Source: Acidobacteriaceae bacterium
GTDB lineage: Bacteria; Acidobacteriota; Terriglobia; Terriglobales; Acidobacteriaceae
Direction of reading: 5' to 3'
Assembly: GCA_025462735.1 (NCBI GenBank)
Contig: JAOAPC010000016.1
Coordinates: 151,822-215,821 of the forward strand
DNA length: 64,000 bases
The notes under the pieces were generated by a model. The model was given only the letters and a program-made list of their open reading frames with translations. It made no database searches and was not told where the DNA came from. This document shows positions 53,760-63,950 of this stretch, piece by piece. The stretch's first letter is position 1. The number at the start of each line of letters is the position of its first letter. The translations under genes and the position numbers were made by a program.

Positions 53760-54635
53760 ATGCAGGTTTTCAAACGCTTGTTTGTACTCACAATTCTTGC
53801 CGGTTTTGGAGTCGGCTGTGGAGCCGGAGCTGCAAACCACGGTACGCCCCCACCGGTTTCCACCCGTGTGTTTCTCGTGGTCGAGGAGAACCACAGCTTC
53901 TCCGAGGTGATCGGCAATTCCGCCATGCCTTACCTGAACGGGCTTGCTAATAAATACGCATTGGGCACGCAATACTTCGCCGACGCGCGTCCTTCGATCC
54001 CGAACTATTTCATGCTGACCGCAGGCCAGTTTGAGACCCTCGACAACGGCTTCTCAGGAACCGTTGCCGATGACAATGTGGTTCGCGAACTTGTGAAGGC
54101 CGGCAAGACGTGGCGCAGCTACGCCGAGAGTCTACCGAAGACGGGTTATACCGGCGGAGACGTTTATCCTTACTTCAAACATCACAACCCTTTTGCCTAT
54201 TTTTCCGACGTAATCGGCACCGCCCAGGTCAACAACGTAGTTCCGTTTTCGCAATTTTCTTCCGGTCTGGCCAGCAACAGTCTGCCCGACTTCTCATTCA
54301 TCGTTCCGAACGTCTTGAATGATGCTCACGACGGAAGCCTCTCAGCGGCCGATCAGTGGCTCAGCACCAACATCGATCCTTTGATCAAGAGCAGTGCTTT
54401 TCAGTCTGGAGGATTTCTCATTATTCTTTTCGACGAAGGTGACCTTAGCGATTTGTCCCACATTGGCGGCCATGTACCGTTCGTGATCGTCGGGCCCAAG
54501 GTGAAAAGCGCTTACCGCAGCTCGACCTTCTACCAGCACCAGTCCACCTTGCGCTTGGTGCTCTCGACTCTCGGGATCAATTCATTCCCCGGCGCAGCGG
54601 CCGCAGCCCCCGACATGGGCGAATTCTTCAAATAG
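53760..54635 (+). CDS. phosphoesterase-family lipoprotein (phospholipase C/acid phosphatase-like)
   Basis: A 291-residue protein of the PF04185-type phosphoesterase family. It has a lipoprotein signal (LAGFGVGCGAG, lipid-accepting Cys near residue 20). The catalytic start block VFLVVEENHSFSEVIG contains the Glu-Asn-His metal/nucleophile region. Further blocks are RPSIPNYFMLTAGQ, IILFDEGDLSD and HIGGHVPFVIVGP. It is shorter than classic phospholipases C and closer to bacterial AcpA-like acid phosphatases. Substrate unknown. Confidence 0.84.
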   Translation: MQVFKRLFVLTILAGFGVGCGAGAANHGTPPPVSTRVFLVVEENHSFSEVIGNSAMPYLNGLANKYALGTQYFADARPSIPNYFMLTAGQFETLDNGFSGTVADDNVVRELVKAGKTWRSYAESLPKTGYTGGDVYPYFKHHNPFAYFSDVIGTAQVNNVVPFSQFSSGLASNSLPDFSFIVPNVLNDAHDGSLSAADQWLSTNIDPLIKSSAFQSGGFLIILFDEGDLSDLSHIGGHVPFVIVGPKVKSAYRSSTFYQHQSTLRLVLSTLGINSFPGAAAAAPDMGEFFK

Positions 54636-54957
54636 GACCGCAATTTTGGATATTAACTGCGGCGTCTATGCTCCAAGCCCCTGAAACTAAAAGCCCCTGT
54701 TTACCATCTAATTGTTAACGGCGAGGGACAAAGGGAAGAGCGTGGGCACCTGGGCCCGAACGGCGCGGCAAAACGAAAAAATAAAGTCCCAGGCGCTAAG
54801 CTGCTTTTCGCAGCTGCTTTCTGCTAAAATTTCAGGGTTTGTGCCGGCGTCCAGCTCGCCATTGCGCGTCCCACCGTTAACTAAAACACATCTCACTTTC
54901 GTCCGATAGGAATAACACGACTTCCAACCCGGACGAGGACGAAGAGGACAATCCGTC
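54636..54957. other. rpoD upstream region without gene
   Basis: A 322-nt gap between the phosphoesterase and rpoD. A GCTGCTTTTCGCAGC-type hairpin (near 54800-54816) and an AT-richer stretch are present, so rpoD promoters probably lie here, but I cannot assign -35/-10 boxes with confidence. No ORF worth calling. Confidence 0.4.
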
Positions 54958-56646
<1,689 letters not shown>

Positions 56647-56660
56647 CACTGTCCACGTAG

Positions 56661-56682
56661 GGGCGGACGCCCTCGTCCGCCC
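56661..56682. repeat. GC-rich hairpin repeat after rpoD
   Basis: Perfect 9-bp arms GGGCGGACG/CGTCCGCCC around CCCT; third member of the hairpin family in this window, just ahead of the rpoD terminator. Confidence 0.6.
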
Positions 56683-56709
56683 TGATTGCAGAATTCAAAT
56701 TGCAGAATT

Positions 56710-56736
56710 AAGGGCGCGAGAAATCGCGCCCTTTTT
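56710..56736 (+). terminator. rpoD intrinsic terminator
   Basis: AAGGGCGCGA-GAAA-TCGCGCCCTT followed by a T-run; a perfect 10-bp stem with a GNRA-like loop, 64 nt after the rpoD stop. Confidence 0.85.
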
Positions 56737-56754
56737 GGTCGTCAGGGAGCAGGC

Positions 56755-57150
56755 TCAGTTTACTTTCATCTTCGCGAAGTCGCGGTAAACTCGCTCTAAC
56801 TCTTCCACCCAGCACCTGTCTGGGTCAGACACATCCCTTCGTAGATGTTTTGCTAGAGCGAAAAATCCCTTGCCGGGTCTGTTGTCACCTCCCGCATGGA
56901 CCACGAGTACCGTGATCATGCCTCTACCGGCGAGATCGGCTTCCCAAGAAAGTTGTCCCAAGAAATGCCGAAAGTCGTCGCCGTGGGGATCAAACCGAAC
57001 GGAGCGTATCCGACGTGCCAAATCTCCATAGGTAATGGTGCTTTCAGCCTCGGCAGTATGCGCGAGGATTTCTCGGGCTTCTTCCTTTGCGGTCTCCCAA
57101 TTTACCGCGGCATGGCCGAAAGTGCTGTCAAGCAAGTTCTCCGTAATCAC
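56755..57150 (-). CDS. conserved-type protein of unknown function, island partner gene
   Basis: A 131-residue protein. The segment STITYGDLARRIRSVRF, then ITVLVVHAGGDNRPGKGFFA, recalls a small family with the pattern ITYxELAxxI...VVxxxxxxPGxGFxxLA that I have seen near mobile or restriction-type genes. Its activity is unknown. The start is GTG 57150 with GAAGGAG upstream, 51 nt after the stop of the zinc-ribbon/NDT-like gene, so the pair is an operon. It faces rpoD, from which it is shielded by a terminator. Confidence 0.62.
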   Translation of the reverse strand: MITENLLDSTFGHAAVNWETAKEEAREILAHTAEAESTITYGDLARRIRSVRFDPHGDDFRHFLGQLSWEADLAGRGMITVLVVHAGGDNRPGKGFFALAKHLRRDVSDPDRCWVEELERVYRDFAKMKVN

Positions 57151-57201
57151 GGCTGTTCTCCTTCTCCCACTGACGAATCTATCCCTCGGTATGCCATCTT
57201 T

Positions 57202-58215
57202 TCAACCCTTAGCTGTTCGAGCGGAAGCCTTCAGCGTACCCTCGCCTTCTTGCGCAACGATCCGATGAGTAAGGGCTGCTCTAGCCTTATCCAAATCGTC
57301 GTAAAAAATGTGATTGAACTGGCGAGTGTCGAAATGAAGGTTATCCTTGTCAGACTCGTGGCACATAAAGATCACGTGCCGTCCAAGACCCTGCGCAAAT
57401 CCCGCCTCAAAGTAAACGCCATTGCGCTGTAGCGTGAAATCGGCAACGAGAAATCGGCATCGCCGAATTTGCGCGATAATCTCATCATCAATCCGATTGC
57501 TGTGCTCATACTTATCCACTCTGACAGCCATGTATCCCGCATCCCCAATCCCTGGCTCCATTACGTTTTGCCAAACGGCGTCCTGACCAAGCTGAAAAGA
57601 CATCGCGACAAATCCAATTTGCGAGTTCTTTCCTGACGCCTGAATTTGCTGAAGACGCTCGTAAGCTTTCCATGTCGGTTGTGCCGGAATATGGGGGTTT
57701 CCCGCGTTGTCGCCCTCAATGTATTCCATATGCGCCAGTTGCCGGAGTATAAAAAGAGCAGTCTCCGGCTGCTTTGCCGTGAGCAAGGGCCAATCGTCCT
57801 CGTACCTAAACGTCGAGCGTTGCCCGACAATCGGGCACATTTCGCAGATTAACTTCAGCGCGGCATCGAATTGGTCAAGCACATCTAGCTCCGTCACAGA
57901 CGAGACCAGCTTGTCTATATTCTTAAGTTCTATGGCAAATCCGATCTCTTCTTTCCACTGACTGGCTGGCAAGCGCCTGAGCGCTGCCGAGAGAAGGTGC
58001 CCCTTGTTTCTACGCTTGACCTCATCATTCGCTTCTTGAGTGATCCGGAGATTCGTGCAAGCCGGACACCAACCTTGAAAAATCTTGTGTTGTCCGTCCA
58101 ACGATCCTGCCCCAAAGCTGGCATTCTGACCGCCACACAGGGGACAACGGCTCGAGTTCAAAGGCGTGAAATTGGCGCCGTCCTCGGGGAATAGTTTCGT
58201 CTTATCGCTCGACAT
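57202..58215 (-). CDS. zinc-ribbon protein with nucleoside 2-deoxyribosyltransferase-like C-terminal domain
   Basis: A 337-residue protein. The N-terminus has a zinc ribbon (CPLCGGQ ... CPACTN) and a helical middle. The last ~130 residues read as the NDT/TIR-like Rossmann domain common in bacterial conflict systems: IGFVAMSFQLGQDAVWQNVM, YMAVRVDKYEHSNRIDDEII, CRFLVADFTLQRNGVYFEAG and FAQGLGRHVIFM. The conserved Asp and Glu residues of that domain (VADFT, YFEAG) are present. ATG 58215 is chosen since codons further up cross an inverted repeat. A nucleotide-cleaving defence effector is a plausible but unproven role. Confidence 0.72.
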   Translation of the reverse strand: MSSDKTKLFPEDGANFTPLNSSRCPLCGGQNASFGAGSLDGQHKIFQGWCPACTNLRITQEANDEVKRRNKGHLLSAALRRLPASQWKEEIGFAIELKNIDKLVSSVTELDVLDQFDAALKLICEMCPIVGQRSTFRYEDDWPLLTAKQPETALFILRQLAHMEYIEGDNAGNPHIPAQPTWKAYERLQQIQASGKNSQIGFVAMSFQLGQDAVWQNVMEPGIGDAGYMAVRVDKYEHSNRIDDEIIAQIRRCRFLVADFTLQRNGVYFEAGFAQGLGRHVIFMCHESDKDNLHFDTRQFNHIFYDDLDKARAALTHRIVAQEGEGTLKASARTAKG

Positions 58216-58373
58216 AAACGGGATTGTAACCTGAGCGTGCGCACCACACTCGCTCTTCTTCCCGAATCGGCACTCGTTCAAGAATATTTCCGCGCAGGAG
58301 GTCCGAACCCATTTGCGCCTAATACAATCAACTCCGCGCAGACAGCGTCTGGAGGGTGTTGCCAGTGGGTACT

Positions 58374-58514
58374 GGACAATGTCTGTCACACATTCGAGTG
58401 GCTTTTCAGCCACTAGGGTTCGACTGCCCTCGCCCTCCTTGGTCACTCGAATAGAGCAAAGATTCTTGACAGAGCAGTCGCAGCGATTATCATCGAACTT
58501 GACAGACATTGTCC
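58374..58514. repeat. 141-bp inverted-repeat element
   Basis: Perfect 15-nt terminal inverted repeats GGACAATGTCTGTCA and TGACAGACATTGTCC at 58374-58388 and 58500-58514, with a nested pair ATTCGAGTG/CACTCGAAT (58392-58400, 58444-58452). Size and structure suit a MITE or a regulatory cruciform; no ORF of value lies inside. Confidence 0.65.
58466..58493 (+). promoter_or_regulatory. promoter TTGACA-N16-TATCAT
   Basis: Consensus -35 (58466-58471) and near-consensus -10 (58488-58493), inside the inverted-repeat element. It points to the terminator at 58522 and the secreted cupin-like gene at 58624, so it could drive that gene through an attenuator, or a ~60-nt RNA. Confidence 0.55.
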
Positions 58515-58521
58515 GGAACGC

Positions 58522-58556
58522 AAGCCCTGAGCCCGCGCTCGGGGCTTTTGCTTTTA
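58522..58556 (+). terminator. intrinsic terminator without a preceding plus-strand gene
   Basis: Imperfect stem AAGCCCTGAGC/GCTCGGGGCTT followed by TTTTGCTTTT, only ~25 nt after the predicted start of the 58466 promoter. The island genes read on the other strand, so no obvious gene needs it. Confidence 0.6.
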
Positions 58557-58623
58557 CGGGCACCGAGAATGCTCCAACTAAAGTAACGTTTCCCGAAGAC
58601 AACCACTAGACGAGAATACGGGC

Positions 58624-59334
58624 ATGAAATTGCACTTTGTTGGCGTTCTCTGGTTGCTTGCAATCGGGCCGTACCTGGTTCCTCTTAGCGCTCAAACCGC
58701 AGGCTGCCTTGATGCCGCGGATGAATCTCACCATCAATTGTTCTATGAAAACGAGGACGCGCGGGTACTATTGCTCGAACTTCCGCGCATCGCGAGTACG
58801 CAGCCACACTGCCACGCGCATCCGTATCTTTACATTGTGACCGGCGAGAGCAAGAGTTCGACTACCCCCGAAGGGAAAGCGACATTCAGTCACGACTGGA
58901 ACGGGCCCGAGGCTCGGTTTGTATATCGTCCGGTGAAGCAGGTCATCCGGAACGAGTCGATGATCGCGTTTCGAGAAGTTATTGTGGAGACACTGCACAG
59001 CGTGCACTACGATCCGCTCGAAGTTTCGTACGACACGGACTTGTTCCCTGGAGACCTCGGTTCGGCAAAGCCGACCTGGACGGTCTCATTCACGCGGGGT
59101 GATCTGACCGCGTTCAAGACGCAGCTCGCGCCAGGCGATAATGCGACTTTCGGAAGCCCCAATCACGTGCTCATAGCTGTGACGGATGTGAAACTCCAGC
59201 GAACCAGCGCAGAAACAGCGCCTCAGGAACTTGAGCTCAATGCTCAGGAAGTGCACATGCTCTCCGGCGGCTCTCAATTCAAGCTGACCAATGCTGGGTC
59301 GCACTCGGCAACTTTCATCCTGATTGAATTCTGA
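58624..59334 (+). CDS. secreted cupin-like protein
   Basis: A 236-residue exported protein (signal FVGVLWLLAIGPYLVPLSAQ). It contains two cupin-like half-barrels: the first around RVLLLELPRIASTQPHCHAH with HCHAHPYLYIVTGE as metal-binding-like histidines, the second around KTQLAPGDNATFGSPNHVLIA. It lacks the full metal set in the second half. Function unknown. Its promoter region is unusual (see the repeat and terminator entries). Confidence 0.72.
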   Translation: MKLHFVGVLWLLAIGPYLVPLSAQTAGCLDAADESHHQLFYENEDARVLLLELPRIASTQPHCHAHPYLYIVTGESKSSTTPEGKATFSHDWNGPEARFVYRPVKQVIRNESMIAFREVIVETLHSVHYDPLEVSYDTDLFPGDLGSAKPTWTVSFTRGDLTAFKTQLAPGDNATFGSPNHVLIAVTDVKLQRTSAETAPQELELNAQEVHMLSGGSQFKLTNAGSHSATFILIEF

Positions 59335-59674
59335 TAACGACTTTTACTCGATCGTGTGCTCACCCACATTGTCGATCTTGAATCTTGTTACCTCTGTACT
59401 GGCCCTTTGTGCAAAGGTGCTGAGGCCTCCCGAAAGACGCGTATCCGACAGCCCAAGTCCTCAACCCCAAACGCGTACTCCCGCATATATCCCCGGAAAC
59501 CCCAGTGTTGACGCGGCTTTTGACGGAACTCCGCAATTTCTCCACGGGGCCAATACCTCTGATTACAGCAATCCTTCACGCTCTCAACTCGAATTACGAA
59601 AGCGCATGGACATGGGACATCTTCTTGCTTTCCATGCTGGATGAGATGGTGAGTGCGTCCTAGAAAGTGCAGGG
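59335..59674. other. gene-free stretch between the cupin and helical-protein genes
   Basis: A 340-nt gap. Short open frames exist on both strands, but none has a ribosome site or family-like sequence; no repeat or terminator is evident. It may hold the promoter of the next gene. Confidence 0.4.
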
Positions 59675-60052
59675 ATGGCAAACGACGACTACCTCGACGA
59701 TGTCCATGTGCGCATGTTGCGCGTGACTGAAGATTTGCGCGCGATTCAACATGAACTCAATTGCGCCGCCATGCAAGCGCCGAATGATCCGGAATTGATG
59801 GAGAGTCTGGCAGGGCTACCGGAAATCGAATCGCTCGAAGTGCTCAAGTCGGCACTCGACCAGATGCGCCACTTTTTGTGGTTCTATGTCCAGGTAATGA
59901 CGACCGGATCTGAGCCGGAAGAGAATGCCCGGCCAGCTGGCAAAAAACTGCGGAGCGCGCAAGCCGAGTCGCTGCTAGAAAAGTACAACTCGCTCAGCGA
60001 AGCCGTTCTGCTGCGTCACTTCGTCAACGCCAAGAACCGCAAACCAAACTAG
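59675..60052 (+). CDS. small helical protein of unknown function
   Basis: A 125-residue, mostly helical protein. Segments such as RVTEDLRAIQHELNCAAMQ and SLEVLKSALDQMRHFLWFY suggest a four-helix bundle. A basic tail ends NAKNRKPN. No domain is recognised. It converges with the SIS-domain gene, whose stop lies 10 nt away. Confidence 0.62.
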   Translation: MANDDYLDDVHVRMLRVTEDLRAIQHELNCAAMQAPNDPELMESLAGLPEIESLEVLKSALDQMRHFLWFYVQVMTTGSEPEENARPAGKKLRSAQAESLLEKYNSLSEAVLLRHFVNAKNRKPN

Positions 60053-60062
60053 CCCGTTATTC

Positions 60063-61193
60063 CTACTCCAACGTTACTGACTTCACCAGGTTCCTGGGAC
60101 GGTCCACATCCAGCCCCTTTCGCACCGCCATGTAATACGCAAACAGCTGCAGCGGCACAATCTCAAGAATTGGCGAGAGCAACTCGGGCGTATGCGGAAC
60201 GAATATCGTGTGGTCCACCAGGTTGGGGAGTTCCGTGTCGCCTTCAGTGGCAATCGCAATTACCGGCGCCGACTGTTGTTTGAAGCTGCGAATGTTGGCG
60301 ACGTTCTTCTCATAACGCACTATCGATCCGGCATCGTTGCGGTCGCAGGTAGCGATAATCACGATTGGCAAACTTTCATCGATCATGGCGATCGGGCCGT
60401 GCTTGGTTTCTCCGGTTGGATAGCCTTCCGCATGAATGTACGAAACTTCTTTCAGCTTCAATGCACCATCCATCGCGACCGGATAATGGATTGCCCGTCC
60501 GCAAAAAAGAAAGCTTTCGAACTTGTGGAAGCGGTCGGCCAGCTGCTGGCATTGCGCCGCTTGCTCGAGAACTGTTTCCGTCTTCTTCGGGAGAGCTAGA
60601 AGTTCTGCGATCCACTTTCGCCGTTCGCTTTCCGAAAGCGCCCCGCGAACTTGCGCCAGATACGCCGCGAAAAGAAACAGCACCGCCATCTGTGCGGTAA
60701 AAGCCTTGGTCGACGCGATGCTGATCTCCGGTCCGGCATGAGTGTAGAGAACGCCATCCGCCTCGCGCGCGATGGTCGAGCCCACAACGTTTGAGATTGC
60801 GATAGTCCGCGAGCCTTTCTTCTGCGCCTCGCGCTGGGCGGCGGTGGTGTCAGCAGTTTCGCCGGATTGCGTGATCACAATCGTGATCTCGCCGCGGCTG
60901 ATCATTGGATTGCGGTATTCGAATTCGCTGGCGTAATCCACATCCACTGGAAGATGCACCAGCTCCTGAAACATGAACTGCCCGGCAATGCCCGCGTGGC
61001 GACTGGTCCCCGAGGCTACGATATTGACGCGACGTATCGAGCGCAGTTCTTCGGTGCCAATTCGCACTTCTTCCGCGAGCCGCACCTCTGCCGTTTCGCG
61101 CGATACCCGTGGAGCAATCGTCTCTTCAAGCGCCTTAGGCTGCTCGAAGATTTCCTTGAGCATGTAATGAGGAAATCCGCCTTTGTCTGGCAT
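60063..61193 (-). CDS. SIS-domain amino sugar phosphate deaminase/isomerase, GlmS-like without glutaminase
   Basis: A 376-residue protein matching only the isomerase half of GlmS: two SIS domains with RVNIVASGTSRHAGIAGQFM, TQSGETADTTAAQREAQ, and ASTKAFTAQMAVL. The end DVDRPRNLVKSVTLE is the classic GlmS C-terminus. The N-terminal Cys-1 glutaminase domain is absent. With nagA directly upstream in the same operon (16-nt gap), the likely job is glucosamine-6-phosphate deamination in GlcNAc breakdown, as a non-NagB deaminase. This is inference; a biosynthetic role cannot be excluded. Confidence 0.88.
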   Translation of the reverse strand: MPDKGGFPHYMLKEIFEQPKALEETIAPRVSRETAEVRLAEEVRIGTEELRSIRRVNIVASGTSRHAGIAGQFMFQELVHLPVDVDYASEFEYRNPMISRGEITIVITQSGETADTTAAQREAQKKGSRTIAISNVVGSTIAREADGVLYTHAGPEISIASTKAFTAQMAVLFLFAAYLAQVRGALSESERRKWIAELLALPKKTETVLEQAAQCQQLADRFHKFESFLFCGRAIHYPVAMDGALKLKEVSYIHAEGYPTGETKHGPIAMIDESLPIVIIATCDRNDAGSIVRYEKNVANIRSFKQQSAPVIAIATEGDTELPNLVDHTIFVPHTPELLSPILEIVPLQLFAYYMAVRKGLDVDRPRNLVKSVTLE

Positions 61194-61209
61194 TGCTGTC
61201 CTTCCTTAC

Positions 61210-62367
61210 CTACTGAACTACCACGCCTTTCACAACAGTGGCTCGGACCTCTCCGCTCGGCGTCAGCACCACAAAATCCGCGTCGGCTCCGGGTTCGATG
61301 GTCCCCTTCTTCGGCATACCGACGACTTTCGCTGGATTCGCGGTCGCGGCCTGCACCGCTTGCTGCAAATCCAATCCCGCAAATTTCATTACGTTCCGTA
61401 CCGCGCGATCCATGGTCAGCGCGCTGCCCGCGAGGTTACCATCGCGCAGGCACCTGCCATCTTTTAGTTCCACTTCCAGCGTTCCCAGTTGATAACGGCC
61501 ATCAGGCATGCCAGTCGCAGAGATGGCGTCAGTGATCAAGACAAAATTCTCAATACCTTTGGCCCGGAATAGAAGATCGATAACGGTCGGATCGACATGA
61601 ATTCCATCGGCAATCACGTCCGCGCTGACGTGTTGGTTGGTCAGCACCTCGCCCAGTATCCCCGGCTTCCGATGATCAAGCGGCCGCATGGCATTGAACG
61701 TGTGCGTCGCATGTCGAGCGCCGGCACTGACTCCACGACGACTTTGTTCGAGATCCGCATCAGAATGCCCGAGGCTGACGCAGACCTCTCTCCTGCTGGC
61801 TTCGGCGATCACTTCTTCGGCGCCATCCAACTCCGGAGCAATCGTCATTATGCGTACATGTCCGCGCGCCGCCTGCCAGAGCTTGTCAAAAACTCCAACA
61901 CTGGGAGGAATCAAATCGCCCGGCGGATGAACGCCGCGTCTCACATGACTGAGAAAAGGACCCTCTAAGTGAATGCCCAGGGGGCGCGCCCGGCCCGAAC
62001 TGTTCTTCTCCGCATTCTCGATCGCTCCCGCCAACCGCTCTAGAGCAGTTAGGGTCACGTCCAGAGACGCGGTCACCGTAGTTGGGAAATAACTTGTGAC
62101 CCCGTGCCGCGCCAGAAATGTTTCCATTTCCTTCATTTCGCCGGCAGTGCCACGCATTACGTCGCACCCGAGACCTCCATGCATGTGGACGTCAAAAAAT
62201 CCGGGAACGATGGCGCACTCGCCAAATTTAGTGACAGGCTGATTCCGTGCGGCTTCCGACTCATTGCGCGAAGCAACAGTCGCGATGGCGCCGTTCTCAA
62301 CCGACACTACCGCGTTGTCAATCCTCCGAAGAGGCGTGTAGAGAACCTTGGAGGTGAAGACGGTCAT
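61210..62367 (-). CDS. nagA: N-acetylglucosamine-6-phosphate deacetylase
   Basis: A 385-residue amidohydrolase that removes acetate from GlcNAc-6-P. It has the metal-binding HxH in FFDVHMHGGLG, the Glu ligand in LGIHLEGPFL, the histidines in CVSLGHSDADLEQ and HATHTFNAMRPL, and the catalytic Asp in FVLITDAISATGM. The normal length and all ligands suggest activity. It is the first gene of a nagA-SIS operon; the product is handed to the SIS enzyme. Confidence 0.94.
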   Translation of the reverse strand: MTVFTSKVLYTPLRRIDNAVVSVENGAIATVASRNESEAARNQPVTKFGECAIVPGFFDVHMHGGLGCDVMRGTAGEMKEMETFLARHGVTSYFPTTVTASLDVTLTALERLAGAIENAEKNSSGRARPLGIHLEGPFLSHVRRGVHPPGDLIPPSVGVFDKLWQAARGHVRIMTIAPELDGAEEVIAEASRREVCVSLGHSDADLEQSRRGVSAGARHATHTFNAMRPLDHRKPGILGEVLTNQHVSADVIADGIHVDPTVIDLLFRAKGIENFVLITDAISATGMPDGRYQLGTLEVELKDGRCLRDGNLAGSALTMDRAVRNVMKFAGLDLQQAVQAATANPAKVVGMPKKGTIEPGADADFVVLTPSGEVRATVVKGVVVQ

Positions 62368-62702
62368 TCGGTGAATGCTGTCGCGAGCTTAGCAAGTATA
62401 GCAACACACATGCCGCCAGCCGTGATCATGCGATCTCCACCGATATAGAGCAGCGGAACGCAACCAGGCGAATCGTTTGGGCTCAGCGGGCGGCAGAAAT
62501 GGACCCCAGTAATCGATTTCGGAGCTTACGCGGGCGCATGGGAAGGTTAAGACGTGGACGCAATTAATCCAGCGCTGATCAGACCTTCTTGGCTCACTTC
62601 ATTCCGTGCCGCAGAACAGATGCCACTAGGCCGCAGAACCAGCGATGTATAATTTGGAGGTTGTTTCTCTCGCTCTGTGCCGCCTTGCGGCACGGACCAT
62701 GT
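62368..62702. other. gene-free stretch between nagA and tRNA-Pro
   Basis: Contains the tRNA promoter -10 (TATAAT, 62648-62653) and a leader hairpin GTGCCGC-CTT-GCGGCAC near 62678-62695. An open frame antisense to the tRNA is the well-known spurious type and is not called. Confidence 0.5.
62648..62653 (+). promoter_or_regulatory. tRNA-Pro promoter -10 box
   Basis: Perfect TATAAT about 50 nt before the mature tRNA 5' end; the -35 region is not convincing. Confidence 0.5.
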
Positions 62703-62779
<77 letters not shown>

Positions 62780-62794
62780 ATTACCTCAATCCCG

Positions 62795-62995
62795 TCATTG
62801 AATTAGCGAGCTTCCCTTTCCCCAATTTTCGGGCACTTGAGTCAACTTGGGTCGATTAAGCAATTGCTCGACTTTTTCGACCGCTTTCCGAGCGTCCGCC
62901 GGGATCGAACGCAAGTAAACTTCGCGGGTAATCTCTGAATGAAGAGTGCCCGAGAAGAGCTTGCGGTACCTTCCCGGCACAGCTCATGTATCAAG
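62795..62995 (-). pseudogene. tyrosine recombinase (integrase) C-terminal remnant, frameshifted
   Basis: On the minus strand one frame reads KVPQALLGHSS, the conserved LLGHSS block before the catalytic tyrosine. The adjoining +1 frame continues SEITREVYLRSIPADARKAV, a typical integrase C-terminus with the nucleophile Tyr in REVYL. A frameshift lies between, and upstream there are stops, so only the end of the gene survives. It begins 16 nt from the 3' end of tRNA-Pro, the normal site for an element integrated there. Confidence 0.72.
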
Positions 62996-63183
62996 AGCTG
63001 GCGGATATGGCATGTGATCGGATTACTACAGCAATCACTCGAAGGACAATCGAATCTCTTCAGCCGAAGCGGTCCCTCAGATCACGCTTAATTTAGCTCT
63101 CCATTTCACTGCTGAGACAACGGCGGAGGTAAGTACCTTCATCGTAGGGCGCGTGCTTCGGCACATCTGGAGGAAAAAATGTT

Positions 63184-63744
63184 ATGACCAGAATGGCAGT
63201 GCTGCTTGTCTTTCTCGGTTTGCCAATGGGTATGGTTTTCGCCCAATCTGAAACTGCGGCTGAACTCGCAACCCAAAATGTTGGGCCGGTCAACAAGGTA
63301 CTCACGACTTCTGCCTGGACGCCTCTGTTGGCTGCCGACTTTAAAAAACCCGTGAAAAAGGACTTATCTATTGCGGTGTCGCTTGAATGTGGGCTTTTCA
63401 CTGGAACCGACGTCGACGCGTTTGCCGACGCAACTGTGCTTGTGCGCGTCTTCCTGGACGACAATTTGACCGCTCCTGGTATCTTGCGCTACTGCATGAA
63501 GACCAACGGTCTCGTTCCACCTTTTAACGGGCTGGTCACTTGTACATCAAGTTCACTTAGCAGTTGCGGATTTTCGAGTGCCGATTTAGCCGAGATTGCA
63601 CGGAACCTCCGTAGCCATCACTTCTTCCTCTTGATAAATATTCCAAAGGGCATTCAGCACTTCAGAGTGGAAGGCAGCGTCGAGGCGGGGCCGACAGCCG
63701 GGCCCGCATTCGGGGTAATCGGCAAATGGAAGCCACGGTTGTGA
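63184..63744 (+). CDS. secreted protein of unknown function
   Basis: A 186-residue exported protein (signal AVLLVFLGLPMGMVFAQ) with strong GGAGG upstream of ATG 63184. The mature part is beta-rich with a pair of cysteines (CGLFTG and RYCMKT, also CTSSSLSSCGF). No family is recognised. It lies just beyond the tRNA/integrase remnant, so it may belong to a remnant island. Confidence 0.62.
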   Translation: MTRMAVLLVFLGLPMGMVFAQSETAAELATQNVGPVNKVLTTSAWTPLLAADFKKPVKKDLSIAVSLECGLFTGTDVDAFADATVLVRVFLDDNLTAPGILRYCMKTNGLVPPFNGLVTCTSSSLSSCGFSSADLAEIARNLRSHHFFLLINIPKGIQHFRVEGSVEAGPTAGPAFGVIGKWKPRL

Positions 63745-63950
63745 ATCTGAAGGACGAAACTGAGTAGGGGCGTTTTGGCTTGGGCGACAATAATCGGGCA
63801 ACAAACAGAATCCATCCTCATTACACTCATTGACCCCGATTTTGGCGAACAAAAAGCGCACGCTCGTGTAATGGCCTGGTTACATTAGTCTCCCCACAAT
63901 ATTGCAAAAAGTCCGCATGATTGGGATCATTCCGCGATCTACCTAGAGAG

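Noticed and set aside
58216..58602. 129-codon N-terminal extension of the zinc-ribbon/NDT-like gene
   Set aside because: It crosses the inverted-repeat element, has odd Cys/Arg-rich composition and no family match.
59324..59644. 106-codon plus-strand frame after the cupin-like gene
   Set aside because: It overlaps the cupin stop, has no ribosome site, and its Pro/Ser-rich sequence has no recognisable family pattern.
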